From positions 1 through 64,000 of the forward strand of contig CALIOE010000037.1 in the NCBI GenBank assembly GCA_938044775.1: a stretch of 64,000 nt of DNA. Direction: 5' to 3'. The notes below the pieces were generated by a model. The model saw only the letters and a program-made list of their open reading frames with translations, had not been told where the DNA came from and ran no database searches. The first letter of the stretch is position 1. The number at the start of each line of letters is the position of its first letter. Of the stretch, positions 54,464-63,540 are shown one piece after another. The DNA is from an uncultured Rhizobiaceae group bacterium. GTDB taxonomy: Bacteria; Pseudomonadota; Alphaproteobacteria; Rhizobiales; Rhizobiaceae. A program made the translations under genes and the position numbers.

Positions 54464-55681
54464 CTAAGCGACCGCCCGCGACAGGGCACATTGCGACCAC
54501 AGCTCAGAGAGAGCATCGACCAGCGCATCGATATCTTCGGTTGTGTGGAGTGGTGTGGGTGTAATGCGCAGGCGCTCAGTGCCTTCGGGCACGGTGGGGT
54601 AGTTGATCGGCTGAACATATATCCCGTAATTGTCGAGCAGCAAGTCAGAAATGAACTTGCACTTCTTTGCATCGCCAACCATGACAGGCACGATATGGCT
54701 GTTGTTTTGCAGGTGCGGCAGTCCGATCGCGTCCAGCCGCTCGCGCAATATCCGGACATTTCTGCGCTGGCCCATTCTTTCGATCTCGCTGTTTTTGAGA
54801 TGTCGGATTGAAGCAGCAGCACCGGCTGCCAGTGCCGGAGGGAGCGCAGTGGAAAAAATAAAACCAGATGCAAAGGAACGAACAAAGTCAATCAGGTTGG
54901 ATGACGCCGTGATGTAGCCGCCCATGACACCATAGGCCTTGCCCAGAGTTCCCTGGATTACCGTTAGACGGTCCATCAAACCTTCCTGTTCGGCGATGCC
55001 GCCGCCCCGTGGGCCATACATGCCGACAGCATGGACTTCGTCCAGATAGGTCATTGCGCCATATTGTTCTGCCACATCGCAGATTTCGGCAATCGGTGCG
55101 ATATCTCCATCCATGGAGTAGACAGATTCAAACGCAACGATTTTGGCTGCTTCCGGATCGGCATCGTCGAGTTTGCGTGCCAGATCCTCCACATCATTGT
55201 GTTTCCAGATTGCCTTCGGCGCACGGCTATGTCGCATGCCTTCGATCATCGAAGCGTGATTGTCGCCATCGGAGAACACCATGGCATTTGGAATGCGCGA
55301 CGCCAAAGTACCCAACGCGGCCCAGTTGGCCACGTAGCCTGAGGTCAGCATCAGGGCCGATTCTTTGTTGTGAAGATCCGCCAGTTCCTGCTCCAGCAGG
55401 ACGTGATAGTGATTGGTGCCGGAGATATTGCGTGTGCCCCCGGCGCCGGCACCGCATTTGTCGATCGCTTCTTTCATAGCACCGGTTGTATCGGGATGTT
55501 GACCCATGCCCAGATAGTCGTTTGAGCACCAGACTGTGACGTCACTCGCGCTTCCATCCTCGGAATACCTTGTGGCGCGGGGAAATGACCCCATTTTACG
55601 TTCGAGATCGGCAAAAACCCTGTAATTGCCATTTTCGCGCAGCCCGTCCAGCTCTTCTTCAAAGTACTTTTCAAAATTCAC
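54464..55681 (-). CDS. hemA: 5-aminolevulinate synthase
   Basis: ALAS condenses glycine and succinyl-CoA to 5-aminolevulinate, the first step of the C4 tetrapyrrole pathway used by alphaproteobacteria. The 405-residue PLP enzyme begins with [21 protein letters not shown], has [35 protein letters not shown] and the PLP Lys in [19 protein letters not shown] 55681 has AGGAG eight bases upstream. It appears to be cotranscribed with idi. No FNR or PpsR site is obvious upstream by eye. Confidence 0.97.
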   Translation of the reverse strand: MNFEKYFEEELDGLRENGNYRVFADLERKMGSFPRATRYSEDGSASDVTVWCSNDYLGMGQHPDTTGAMKEAIDKCGAGAGGTRNISGTNHYHVLLEQELADLHNKESALMLTSGYVANWAALGTLASRIPNAMVFSDGDNHASMIEGMRHSRAPKAIWKHNDVEDLARKLDDADPEAAKIVAFESVYSMDGDIAPIAEICDVAEQYGAMTYLDEVHAVGMYGPRGGGIAEQEGLMDRLTVIQGTLGKAYGVMGGYITASSNLIDFVRSFASGFIFSTALPPALAAGAAASIRHLKNSEIERMGQRRNVRILRERLDAIGLPHLQNNSHIVPVMVGDAKKCKFISDLLLDNYGIYVQPINYPTVPEGTERLRITPTPLHTTEDIDALVDALSELWSQCALSRAVA

Positions 55682-56286
55682 TGGAACGTCTCCTGCTACA
55701 TAGTCCTGTCCGGCGCACGGGCGCTGGTTTATTCTAGTTCATTCTTCCACCACCACAACGTGCGAAGCGCACGCGTAGCCGGTCAATTTCATTATGCCGG
55801 GACCGCCAGATCCGGACAATCGCCGCAGGCCGCCATCCTGCATCTGTGACACCAAAACCACTGTGGCTCGTGCCTCCTTACCGGCGGCCATCACCGGTGC
55901 GGCATCCATATTTGCCGGAACCGGCCCATTTGCAAAGTTAAATGTTGCCGCAGCACGCAACAAAGTTAACTGTCGCATCCCAATTCGAGAGACGAATCCC
56001 GGCCGGTCCGGGCCGAAATAAGCTTCATTTACCCCCAAACAGGGCGTTAGCATAGCAGCTGCCGGCTACCGCGTTGGTGAACATTTGGTGAGCTTGTTGC
56101 TTATGCGCGTGAACCAGACCAAGGAGAACTTGCGGTGCCATGCACCCCCTCCGGCAGGGGATTGATCACGATCGTTGAAAAGACGGCGCGGCTACCCAAA
56201 TTGAATGTGGACAGTGCAGACAATCAACCATTGCGTTTTGACGTCGCAGCGGCTTGTTTGTTGCCAATCACCAGAACGGGTGCCGA
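55682..56286. other. 605-bp interval between hemA and selO, mostly empty
   Basis: The interval separates divergent hemA and selO. It holds one minus-strand open frame of 104 codons (55739-56053) with no ribosome site and no recognised family; its start could be a weak signal-like segment but support is poor. I see no RNA gene, repeat or strong promoter motif. Confidence 0.5.
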
Positions 56287-57741
56287 ATGGCGCAACAGAG
56301 CGAACAACCCCTTTTTGACTTCGACAATTCTTACGCGCGCCTGCCGGAGGGTTTCTCGGTGCGTCTCAAACCCACGTCGGTGCGCGATCCAAAGCTCATC
56401 GCGCTCAACATGCCACTGGCCGAAGAGCTTGGTCTCGATCCGGAACGATTGTCGTCGCCGGACGGCGTCGATGTTTTCTCTGGCAACGCAGTAGCGTTGG
56501 GCAGCGAGCCTCTGGCGACGGCCTATGCCGGGCATCAGTTCGGCAATTGGGTTCCGCAACTGGGCGATGGCCGGGCTCACCTGCTTGGCGAGGTGATCGA
56601 CCGCAGGGGCGTGCGTCGCGATATTCAGTTGAAGGGTTCCGGCCCGACCCCGTTTTCGCGAATGGGCGATGGGCGGGCCTGGCTTGGACCGGTTCTGCGT
56701 GAATACATCGTCAGTGAGGCGATGCATGCGCTGGGTGTGCCGACTACGCGCGCGCTGGCTGCGGTCGAGACGGGTGAACAAATTTACCGGGAAGCCGTTT
56801 TGCCCGGTGCGATTTTGACCAGGGTCTCGCGCGGCCTGATCCGGGTAGGGACGTTCCAATATTTTGCTGGTCGCCGCGATCTCGCGGCCATCAAAACGCT
56901 GGCTGACTATACGATCGACCGGCTCTACCCGGAGGCGAGAGAGGCCGACAACCCTTATCTCGCCTTTCTCGAATCCGTTGTTGCAGTGCAGGCCGAATTG
57001 ATCGCCACGTGGATGGGACTGGGCTTTATTCACGGCGTGATGAACACCGACAACATGTCGGTTGCCGGCGAAACGATCGACTACGGACCCTGTGCGTTCA
57101 TGGATTCGTTTCACCCAAATCAGGTGTTCAGTTCGATTGACGAAGCGGGACGATATGCCTTTTCCAACCAGCCCAGGGTGGCACAATGGAACCTTGTCTG
57201 CCTCGCACAATGCTTACTCCCATTGTTCGCCGAAGATGACGACCAGGCGGTTGAAATGGCCCAGGCAGCAGTTGACGCCTTATCCCCGCTTTACCTGAAA
57301 CACTATGACGAAAACATGCGCCGAAAGCTCGGTTTACCCACTCCCAACCGAGAATTGGTAGAATCCCTTTTTGCGATTATGGCGGAGCAAAATGCCGATT
57401 ACAGCCGGACTTTTAGGGCTTTGTCGACGGATATGGGCCTTGCCGCGAGGCAGGAATTTGACGATCCGGCGGCTCTCGACGAATGGCTTTCTTCCTGGCA
57501 GTCACAGGCGCTTCCGCTGCGTAACAGGCAGGCTCTCATGCTGAGCGCCAACCCGGCCCTTATTCCGCGTAACCACCGCATCGAGGAGGCCATTCAAACC
57601 GCTCTTGATGGCGATCTGTCCAGGTTTCATGACCTGAACTGTGCATTGGCAAATCCCTATGAGGAACAGGCTGAGTTTGCACATCTGGCCGAGGGGCCGA
57701 AACCTGCTGAGATCGTACGTCACACCTTCTGCGGAACCTGA
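56287..57741 (+). CDS. selO: SelO (YdiU/UPF0061) pseudokinase-fold protein adenylyltransferase
   Basis: SelO transfers AMP from ATP to protein Ser, Thr or Tyr and affects redox homeostasis. The 484-residue protein has FDNSYARLPEGFSVR, the nucleotide region AYAGHQFGNWVPQLGDGRA, IQLKGSGPTPFSRMGDGRA and the catalytic GVMNTDNMSVAGETIDYGP segment with Asn and Asp metal ligands. The C-terminus ends in FCGT, keeping one of the two regulatory-cysteine positions. ATG 56287 is the family-consistent start. It converges on rpe. Confidence 0.94.
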   Translation: MAQQSEQPLFDFDNSYARLPEGFSVRLKPTSVRDPKLIALNMPLAEELGLDPERLSSPDGVDVFSGNAVALGSEPLATAYAGHQFGNWVPQLGDGRAHLLGEVIDRRGVRRDIQLKGSGPTPFSRMGDGRAWLGPVLREYIVSEAMHALGVPTTRALAAVETGEQIYREAVLPGAILTRVSRGLIRVGTFQYFAGRRDLAAIKTLADYTIDRLYPEAREADNPYLAFLESVVAVQAELIATWMGLGFIHGVMNTDNMSVAGETIDYGPCAFMDSFHPNQVFSSIDEAGRYAFSNQPRVAQWNLVCLAQCLLPLFAEDDDQAVEMAQAAVDALSPLYLKHYDENMRRKLGLPTPNRELVESLFAIMAEQNADYSRTFRALSTDMGLAARQEFDDPAALDEWLSSWQSQALPLRNRQALMLSANPALIPRNHRIEEAIQTALDGDLSRFHDLNCALANPYEEQAEFAHLAEGPKPAEIVRHTFCGT

Positions 57742-57760
57742 TCCGGCGGAGCTGTGTTTT

Positions 57761-58423
57761 TCAGGCAACCGAGGCGCGAATCGCTTCGATGTTGGTTTTG
57801 TAGTGTTCCGGCGTACCGCCTTTAAAAATCGCCGAACCCGCCACCAGGACATCGGCTCCGGCATTGACGACCATGGGGGCGGTCAAGGGCGTGACCCCGC
57901 CATCAATCTCGATGTGGATGGGGCGATCGCCAATCATCTTCTTCACGCGGGCGACTTTGTCGACAACCGGTTCAATGAAGGCCTGGCCACCGAATCCGGG
58001 ATTGACCGTCATCAGCAAGACCAGGTCGAGCCGGTCGAGCACGTACTCGATAACGCTTTCTGGTGTTGATGGATTGAGCGAGACGCCCGCTTTTTTGCCC
58101 ATGTTACGGATCGCCTGCAGGGAGCGGTCCAGGTGCTTTGTCGCCTCGGCATGAACAGTGATGATGTCGGCACCGGCTTCGGCAAAGGCTTCGAGATAGG
58201 GGTCGCAGGGCTCAATCATCAAATGGCAATCGAAAATGTGGTCGACCCGCGGGCGCACAGCTTTGATGATCGGCGGACCGAAAGTGAGGTTGGGCACGAA
58301 GTGGCCGTCCATGACGTCCAGATGCACCCAGTCGGACCCGGCCGCCATGACGTCTTCGATTTCGTCGCCCAGGCGCGAAAAGTCAGCCGAAAGGATGGAT
58401 GGAGCAATGATGATGTCAGTCAC
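57761..58423 (-). CDS. rpe: Ribulose-phosphate 3-epimerase
   Basis: Rpe interconverts ribulose-5-phosphate and xylulose-5-phosphate in the pentose phosphate and Calvin cycles. The 220-residue TIM barrel has [18 protein letters not shown], the metal-binding [32 protein letters not shown] and EIDGGVTPL with the catalytic Asp. Length and motifs are complete. It converges on selO with a 19-bp gap; the upstream 275 bp to the glyoxalase gene holds no gene I can support. Confidence 0.97.
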   Translation of the reverse strand: MTDIIIAPSILSADFSRLGDEIEDVMAAGSDWVHLDVMDGHFVPNLTFGPPIIKAVRPRVDHIFDCHLMIEPCDPYLEAFAEAGADIITVHAEATKHLDRSLQAIRNMGKKAGVSLNPSTPESVIEYVLDRLDLVLLMTVNPGFGGQAFIEPVVDKVARVKKMIGDRPIHIEIDGGVTPLTAPMVVNAGADVLVAGSAIFKGGTPEHYKTNIEAIRASVA

Positions 58424-58698
58424 AGAAATTTCCCCGTTTCAAACCGGTGGAAACCGGTTTGGATGAGCAGCTTCACAGTCGTAATGCTGGACAATCGGTC
58501 TGACATCAATGGCTGGCGTCGGCTGCAAACAGGCAAATTACCGATGCCAGCCGATCTTGGCCATGCAAAGTCGTACCGGATAGCGGCTCAGACTTCCGGC
58601 TTTGGATCATCTGCAGAGCTTGCGACTTGAAGTCATGGCGCGCCCTGCCAAAAGCCTGCTATGAACAGGCCAGAGACAACCCCGATAATGGATTTTCC

Positions 58699-59142
58699 AT
58701 GAAATACCTTCACACCATGGTCCGCGTGCGTGACGTGGAAGCCTCGCTGGAGTTTTACTGCAAGCATCTGGGCCTGGAAGAGATTCGCCGTATCGATAAT
58801 GAGGGTGGCCGCTTCACCCTGATCTTTCTTGCCGCACCGGAAGACAAGGAAACTTCGGCGACCAGCCGTTCACCAGAGCTCGAGTTGACCTACAATTGGG
58901 ACGGCGATGAGAACTACGAAACAGGTCGCTCCTGGGGCCACCTTGCCTATGTTGTTGACGACATTTATGCGACCTGCCAACGGCTGATGGATGCCGGAAT
59001 TACGATCAATCGACCGCCTCGTGAAGGCCGCATGGCTTTTGTGAAGTCGCCCGACGATATTTCGATAGAGCTCCTTCAAAAGGGCGATGCACTTCCTTTG
59101 CAAGAACCTTGGAAGTCGATGGAAAACACCGGCAGCTGGTAG
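58699..59142 (+). CDS. gloA: Lactoylglutathione lyase (glyoxalase I)
   Basis: GloA converts the hemithioacetal of methylglyoxal and glutathione to S-lactoylglutathione. The 147-residue VOC protein starts MKYLHTMVRVRDVEASLEFY (His5 as first ligand), continues with ELELTYNWD (Glu ligand), WGHLAYVVDDIY (His) and SIELLQKGD (Glu), the complete 2-His/2-Glu metal set. The C-terminus carries the LPLQEPWKSMENTGSW tail common in alphaproteobacteria. ATG 58699 is the start; further in-frame codons upstream lack similarity. Confidence 0.93.
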   Translation: MKYLHTMVRVRDVEASLEFYCKHLGLEEIRRIDNEGGRFTLIFLAAPEDKETSATSRSPELELTYNWDGDENYETGRSWGHLAYVVDDIYATCQRLMDAGITINRPPREGRMAFVKSPDDISIELLQKGDALPLQEPWKSMENTGSW

Positions 59143-59208
59143 AATCTGTCACAGGTTTTCCACCATTTTTCAGCAGCATCTGGTGCCGGTTTCGAGTAAA
59201 AGCCGGAC

Positions 59209-59865
59209 ATGCTGCTGAATGCGTCAAATGTCGAAAAGAGTTTCGAGACCCAGGACGGACCTCTGCCGGTTCTGCGCGGCGTTGATCTGCAGCTTCGTGC
59301 AGGCCGCAAAATGGCACTCACCGGCGAATCGGGAAGCGGAAAAAGCACGTTGCTCCACCTGATAGGGGGGCTTGATCATTTCGATGCAGGATCAATCGAA
59401 ATTGATGGCGAAAGCCTTGGCGACCTGTCCGACCAGGAACGGGCGCAACTTCGCCGCGACAAGATTGGCGTTGTCTTTCAGCAATTCAATCTGATCCCGT
59501 CGTTGAACGTGATCGACAATCTTAGGTTCCATGCAAGGCTTGCCGGCCGCGAAGACCGTGTCTGGGTCGACAATCTTGCTACCCGTCTTGGACTTGCCGA
59601 CATGCTGCGGCGTTACCCCGAGCAATTGTCCGGTGGACAGCAGCAGCGCGTGGCCATTGGCAGGACGCTTGCCGCGCGGCCCAAACTCGTCCTTGCCGAC
59701 GAGCCAACCGGAAATCTGGATGAGGAGACAAGCGATACCGTTATCGATCTCATGCTTCAACTGGTCGAGGAAAGCGGTGCCGGGCTTTTGCTCGTGACCC
59801 ACTCGATGCGGCTGGCGAAGCGGATGGACGAACATTTGCATTTGCGGGCAGGCAGGGTCGCGTGA
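59209..59865 (+). CDS. ABC transporter ATP-binding protein (LolD/AttE-like)
   Basis: This 218-residue ATPase belongs to the MacB/LolD group that works with FtsX-type permeases. Walker A is [10 protein letters not shown], the signature [14 protein letters not shown] and Walker [15 protein letters not shown]. It overlaps the permease gene by four bases, and the permease overlaps the AttH-like gene by 11 bp, making one tightly coupled operon. The three-gene set resembles AttEFGH of Agrobacterium more than LolCDE, because of the AttH-like third gene. Confidence 0.92.
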   Translation: MLLNASNVEKSFETQDGPLPVLRGVDLQLRAGRKMALTGESGSGKSTLLHLIGGLDHFDAGSIEIDGESLGDLSDQERAQLRRDKIGVVFQQFNLIPSLNVIDNLRFHARLAGREDRVWVDNLATRLGLADMLRRYPEQLSGGQQQRVAIGRTLAARPKLVLADEPTGNLDEETSDTVIDLMLQLVEESGAGLLLVTHSMRLAKRMDEHLHLRAGRVA

Positions 59866-62288
59866 CAATCCGTATCGCCCTGTTGGCATTGCTGTCGCAC
59901 TGGCGAAAGAAGCCTGGCCAGCTGCTGACTCTGATCATCGGATTGTCACTGGCAACGGCTTTATGGTCGGGTGTTCAGGCGATAAATGCGGAGGCCCGCG
60001 CGAGTTATGCACGGGCTTCGGCCATCCTCGGTGAAAACAACCTCGCAAGTCTTGTGCCGGTAGACGGCAGTACTCTGCCCCTGGCCACTTTCATCAGGCT
60101 GCAGAAGTCCGGCTGGCGCACCTCGCCGGTTCTTGAGGGTCGCATGAGGGCGGGTTCCCGCTCGATTCGAGTCATCGGAATCGAGCCCCTGACGGCCCCG
60201 GCAGGGTTGGCCGGCCGGGCCATGGAGGCAGGCAATGGACCAGCCTTGAACTTGTCGGCGTTCCTCACACGGCCCGGACAGATAAGAGCGTCGCAGAAAA
60301 CCGCCGATCTCCTGACGGATTTGCCTGACCTGCCGCCGATGATCGTCAGTGAACAGATGTCAGACGGGGCCTTGCTGACTGACATCGGCGTTGCCGAACG
60401 TCTGTTGAAGAAAAGCGGACGGATTTCACGGTTACTGGTTTTGCCCGGACAGCGCGTTGATCGTTTGCCGCTTTCGGAGGCCGGGCCGGGATTGAAGCTG
60501 GTTGAACCCCAGACCGAAAGCGATGTGTCGAAGCTGACCGACAGCTTTCATCTCAACCTCACGGCCTTCGGCCTGCTGTCCTTTGTGGTCGGACTGTTCA
60601 TCGTGCACGGAACCGTTGGACTGGCATTCGAGCAGCGCCGGGGCATGTTCCGGACCTTGCGAACCATGGGGCTTTCGGCCCGTCACCTGACGGTTGCTAT
60701 GGTGATCGAATTGCTCGGTTTTGCCCTGCTTGCCGGTTCCATCGGCGTTACACTGGGCTATGTCATTGCGGCCAGCCTGCTGCCGGGCGTTGCTGCAACC
60801 CTGCGCGGGCTCTATGGGGCGGAGGTGGCCGGCGCGCTGACATTCCGGTTTGAATGGTGGGCCGCAGGGCTGGTTATCGCGTTGCTTGGAACCGCCATTG
60901 CCGCTGCCGGCAGCCTGTTGCGGCTGTGGCGTCTGCCGATCCTGGCCTCGGCGCAACCCCGCGCCTGGGCGATGATATCGGGAAGCGCGATGAAGCTGCA
61001 GGCCATCGCCGCGCTTGTGCTGCTGCTGCTGATGGCGATGTTGATCGGGTTTGGCAGCGGGCTGGTGGTGAGTTTTGCGGTCCTGGGAAGTATGCTTCTG
61101 GGTGCATCTCTGGCCCTGCCGGGCCTGTTTAGTATGGTTCTGTGGCTCGGTCAGCGGATGGCAAGGACACCGCTTGCGCAATGGTTCTGGGCGGATACCC
61201 GCCAGCAGATGCCCGGTCTTTCGCTGGCCTTGATGGCGCTGTTGCTGGCGCTGTCGGCCAATATTGGCGTCAGCACGATGGTCGGCAGTTTTCGCACCAC
61301 CTTCACCGCCTGGCTGGACCAGCGGCTGGCCTCGGAAATCTATGTGACCGCCAGGGACGAGAAGCAGGCGGAGCGACTGCGCGCGTGGCTGGAAACGCGT
61401 TCGGACGCGGTCTTACCCATCTGGAGCGTGAAACTGGACCTGGCTGGCCAGCCCGGCCAACTCTTCGGTATTGCCGATCACGCAACCTATCGTGAGAAAT
61501 GGCCGCTGATCGAAAAGCAGTCCGGTGTCTGGGATGATGTGGCCGGCGGAGCCGCCGTTCTGGTCAACGAGCAATTGTCGATCCGCGAGCAGGTCCGTAC
61601 CGGTGATCTTTTGACGCTGGCGCCGGGCCGCTCCCTGCGCATTGCCGGAATCTATTCCGACTACGGCAATCCGGCACCACAGGTCATGGTCAGTCTGGCT
61701 TTGCTCACGAAATGGTATCCGGAAGTCTCCCGTTTGCGCTACGGCGTCCGTATCGAGCCGGCGAAGGCGCCAGCGCTGATCAGCGAAATCCGCGAGGAAT
61801 TCCAGCTCGACGAAAGAAGCCTGGTCGAACAGGCGACTATCAAGGCATTCTCCGTGCGTGTATTCGAGCAGACCTTTGCTGTTACAGATGCTCTCAATGT
61901 TTTGACGCTGGCAATTGCAGGGTTCGCGATCTTCACCAGCCTGCTGACGCTGGCAACGATGCGCCTGCCGCAGCTTGCCCCTGTCTGGGCAATGGGCCTG
62001 ACGCGCCGCAAAATTGCGGTCATGGAACTGCTGCGGGCCCTGTTGCTGGCGGTTTTGACCGCGCTGGTCGCGCTGCCGGTGGGGCTGGCGCTCGCCTGGG
62101 CCTTATTGGCGCTTGTCAATGTCGAGGCCTTCGGCTGGCGCCTGCCGATGAACCTGTTTCCTGCCGACTGGTTCAGGCTCGGCCTGTTCGCTCTGCTTGC
62201 CACCCTGTTGGCTGCCGCCATTCCCGCCTGGCGTCTTTCTCGGATTGCCCCGGCCGAACTGGTCAAGGTGTTCACCAATGAACGTTAA
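59862..62288 (+). CDS. FtsX-family ABC permease, double-domain (AttF/AttG-like)
   Basis: This 808-residue membrane protein has an N-terminal helix (residues 16-38), a first periplasmic domain, three FtsX helices (about 232-345), several further helices (about 365-470), a second periplasmic domain and a final group of three FtsX helices (about 675-795, ending RLSRIAPAELVKVFTNE). The duplicated arrangement is that of two permeases fused in one chain, as in the MacB/BceB-like export families. It is coupled to its ATPase (ATGA overlap) and to the AttH-like gene. No transport through the membrane is needed in such mechanotransmission systems. Confidence 0.9.
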   Translation: MTIRIALLALLSHWRKKPGQLLTLIIGLSLATALWSGVQAINAEARASYARASAILGENNLASLVPVDGSTLPLATFIRLQKSGWRTSPVLEGRMRAGSRSIRVIGIEPLTAPAGLAGRAMEAGNGPALNLSAFLTRPGQIRASQKTADLLTDLPDLPPMIVSEQMSDGALLTDIGVAERLLKKSGRISRLLVLPGQRVDRLPLSEAGPGLKLVEPQTESDVSKLTDSFHLNLTAFGLLSFVVGLFIVHGTVGLAFEQRRGMFRTLRTMGLSARHLTVAMVIELLGFALLAGSIGVTLGYVIAASLLPGVAATLRGLYGAEVAGALTFRFEWWAAGLVIALLGTAIAAAGSLLRLWRLPILASAQPRAWAMISGSAMKLQAIAALVLLLLMAMLIGFGSGLVVSFAVLGSMLLGASLALPGLFSMVLWLGQRMARTPLAQWFWADTRQQMPGLSLALMALLLALSANIGVSTMVGSFRTTFTAWLDQRLASEIYVTARDEKQAERLRAWLETRSDAVLPIWSVKLDLAGQPGQLFGIADHATYREKWPLIEKQSGVWDDVAGGAAVLVNEQLSIREQVRTGDLLTLAPGRSLRIAGIYSDYGNPAPQVMVSLALLTKWYPEVSRLRYGVRIEPAKAPALISEIREEFQLDERSLVEQATIKAFSVRVFEQTFAVTDALNVLTLAIAGFAIFTSLLTLATMRLPQLAPVWAMGLTRRKIAVMELLRALLLAVLTALVALPVGLALAWALLALVNVEAFGWRLPMNLFPADWFRLGLFALLATLLAAAIPAWRLSRIAPAELVKVFTNER

Positions 62289-63342
62289 GGCAATCGCGCT
62301 GATAATGATGGCCCTGCTGCTGGTGGCCGGTCAGCTCCATGCCCAGGGGTTTGGCGGACTCGGCACCCAGGCGGAGGGTTTTGCAGTTCCCAAACGCGGT
62401 GTGCCGCTTGAATTCCCCGGGGACCATGGAGCGCATGACCAATACAGGATTGAATGGTGGTATCTGACTGCCAACCTTCAGGGTGCCGACGGCCGCGAAT
62501 ACGGCGTCCAGTGGACGCTTTTCCGTTCAGCCCTGAAACCTGGGAATGGTGAAGGCTGGTCGACGCCACAATTGTGGATGGGCCACGCTGCGCTCACGAC
62601 TCCGGACCGGCACTTTGTCGCCGAAACCCGCGCCCGGGGCGGTATTGGCCAGGCCGGCGTTACGACGAGTCCGTTCAAGGCCTGGATTGACGACTGGTCG
62701 CTGGTCGGTCGACCGGGCGGCGGCGACCAGCTCGATGCCCTGTCTGTGAAAGCCGGCAATGCGGAATTTTCGTACGACCTGGCGCTCAACGCAGAGGGTC
62801 CGCTGGTGGCCCAGGGCGAACGCGGCTATTCGGTCAAATCGCAGAGCGGAAGCGCGAGCTTCTATTATTCGCAGCCGTTCTACAGGGTAGCCGGAACCGT
62901 CAACCTGCCGGAAGGGCCGGTTCAGGTGACGGGTCAGGCCTGGCTCGACCGTGAATGGTCTTCGCAACCGCTGGACTCGGATCAACAGGGCTGGGACTGG
63001 ATATCGCTGCATCTCGACAATGGCGCCAAGGTCATGGGTTTTCAGCTGCGCAGTACCGATGGCGAGCCTTACACATCGGCCACATGGATCAACCCGGATG
63101 GCCGGCCTGAGCCGCTCGCCAATGGTGCGATTTCGATGATTCCCCTCAACACGACAGAGGTCTCCAACCGCACGGTGCCGGTTGAATGGGCCGTCAAACT
63201 GCCCGCCAGAAAACTCGATATCAGGATAAGGGCACTGAACCCCAAGGCATGGATGGCGACCAGCTTTCCCTATTGGGAGGGTCCCGTCAGCATATCGGGC
63301 AGCCATGGTGGTCGCGGCTATCTCGAGATGACCGGCTACTGA
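62278..63342 (+). CDS. AttH/CrtC-like (carotenoid 1,2-hydratase family) lipocalin-fold protein
   Basis: This 354-residue exported protein has a signal peptide (ALIMMALLLVAGQLHAQ, cleavage near residue 22), so it acts in the periplasm. The mature part has two lipocalin-like domains of the AttH family, recognised by YRIEWWYLTANLQGADGREYG, WMGHAALTTPD and AWLDREWSSQPLD. AttH-like proteins accompany FtsX-type ABC systems and may bind lipids. ATG 62278 overlaps the permease by 11 bp. The relation to carotenoid hydratase CrtC is by fold; there is no carotenoid gene nearby. Confidence 0.9.
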   Translation: MNVKAIALIMMALLLVAGQLHAQGFGGLGTQAEGFAVPKRGVPLEFPGDHGAHDQYRIEWWYLTANLQGADGREYGVQWTLFRSALKPGNGEGWSTPQLWMGHAALTTPDRHFVAETRARGGIGQAGVTTSPFKAWIDDWSLVGRPGGGDQLDALSVKAGNAEFSYDLALNAEGPLVAQGERGYSVKSQSGSASFYYSQPFYRVAGTVNLPEGPVQVTGQAWLDREWSSQPLDSDQQGWDWISLHLDNGAKVMGFQLRSTDGEPYTSATWINPDGRPEPLANGAISMIPLNTTEVSNRTVPVEWAVKLPARKLDIRIRALNPKAWMATSFPYWEGPVSISGSHGGRGYLEMTGY

Positions 63343-63357
63343 GCCCGGCCAGGCCAG

Positions 63358-63386
63358 GGGGCATGTGCGATCGAGCCAAATGCCCC
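63358..63386. other. Weak inverted repeat between convergent genes
   Basis: GGGGCAT (63358-63364) pairs with ATGCCCC (63380-63386) across a 15-base loop just after the AttH-like stop. There is no T run on either strand, so a terminator role is only possible. Confidence 0.25.
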
Positions 63387-63540
63387 TTCGGCCCGATCGC
63401 CGGCTTTGCTTGCGCAGAGGGAAGCGCACGTAAAGCCGTTCTCTCACGGCACTTGGTTTTGCGCGCAAATGCCGCTCGAACGTAACCAAACGTCATGTAT
63501 TATGCTTTAAAATCAAAATCTTCACAGTATGGCGTCAAGG

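Noticed and set aside
55739-56053. 104-codon minus-strand frame upstream of hemA
   Set aside because: No ribosome site, no recognised family and weak coding character; kept only as a remark on the interval.
56224-57210. 328-codon minus-strand frame opposite selO
   Set aside because: selO motifs on the plus strand are complete; the antisense product has no recognisable domain.
62527-63489. 320-codon minus-strand frame opposite the AttH-like gene
   Set aside because: Composition is Arg-rich and without domains, and the plus-strand gene is clear.
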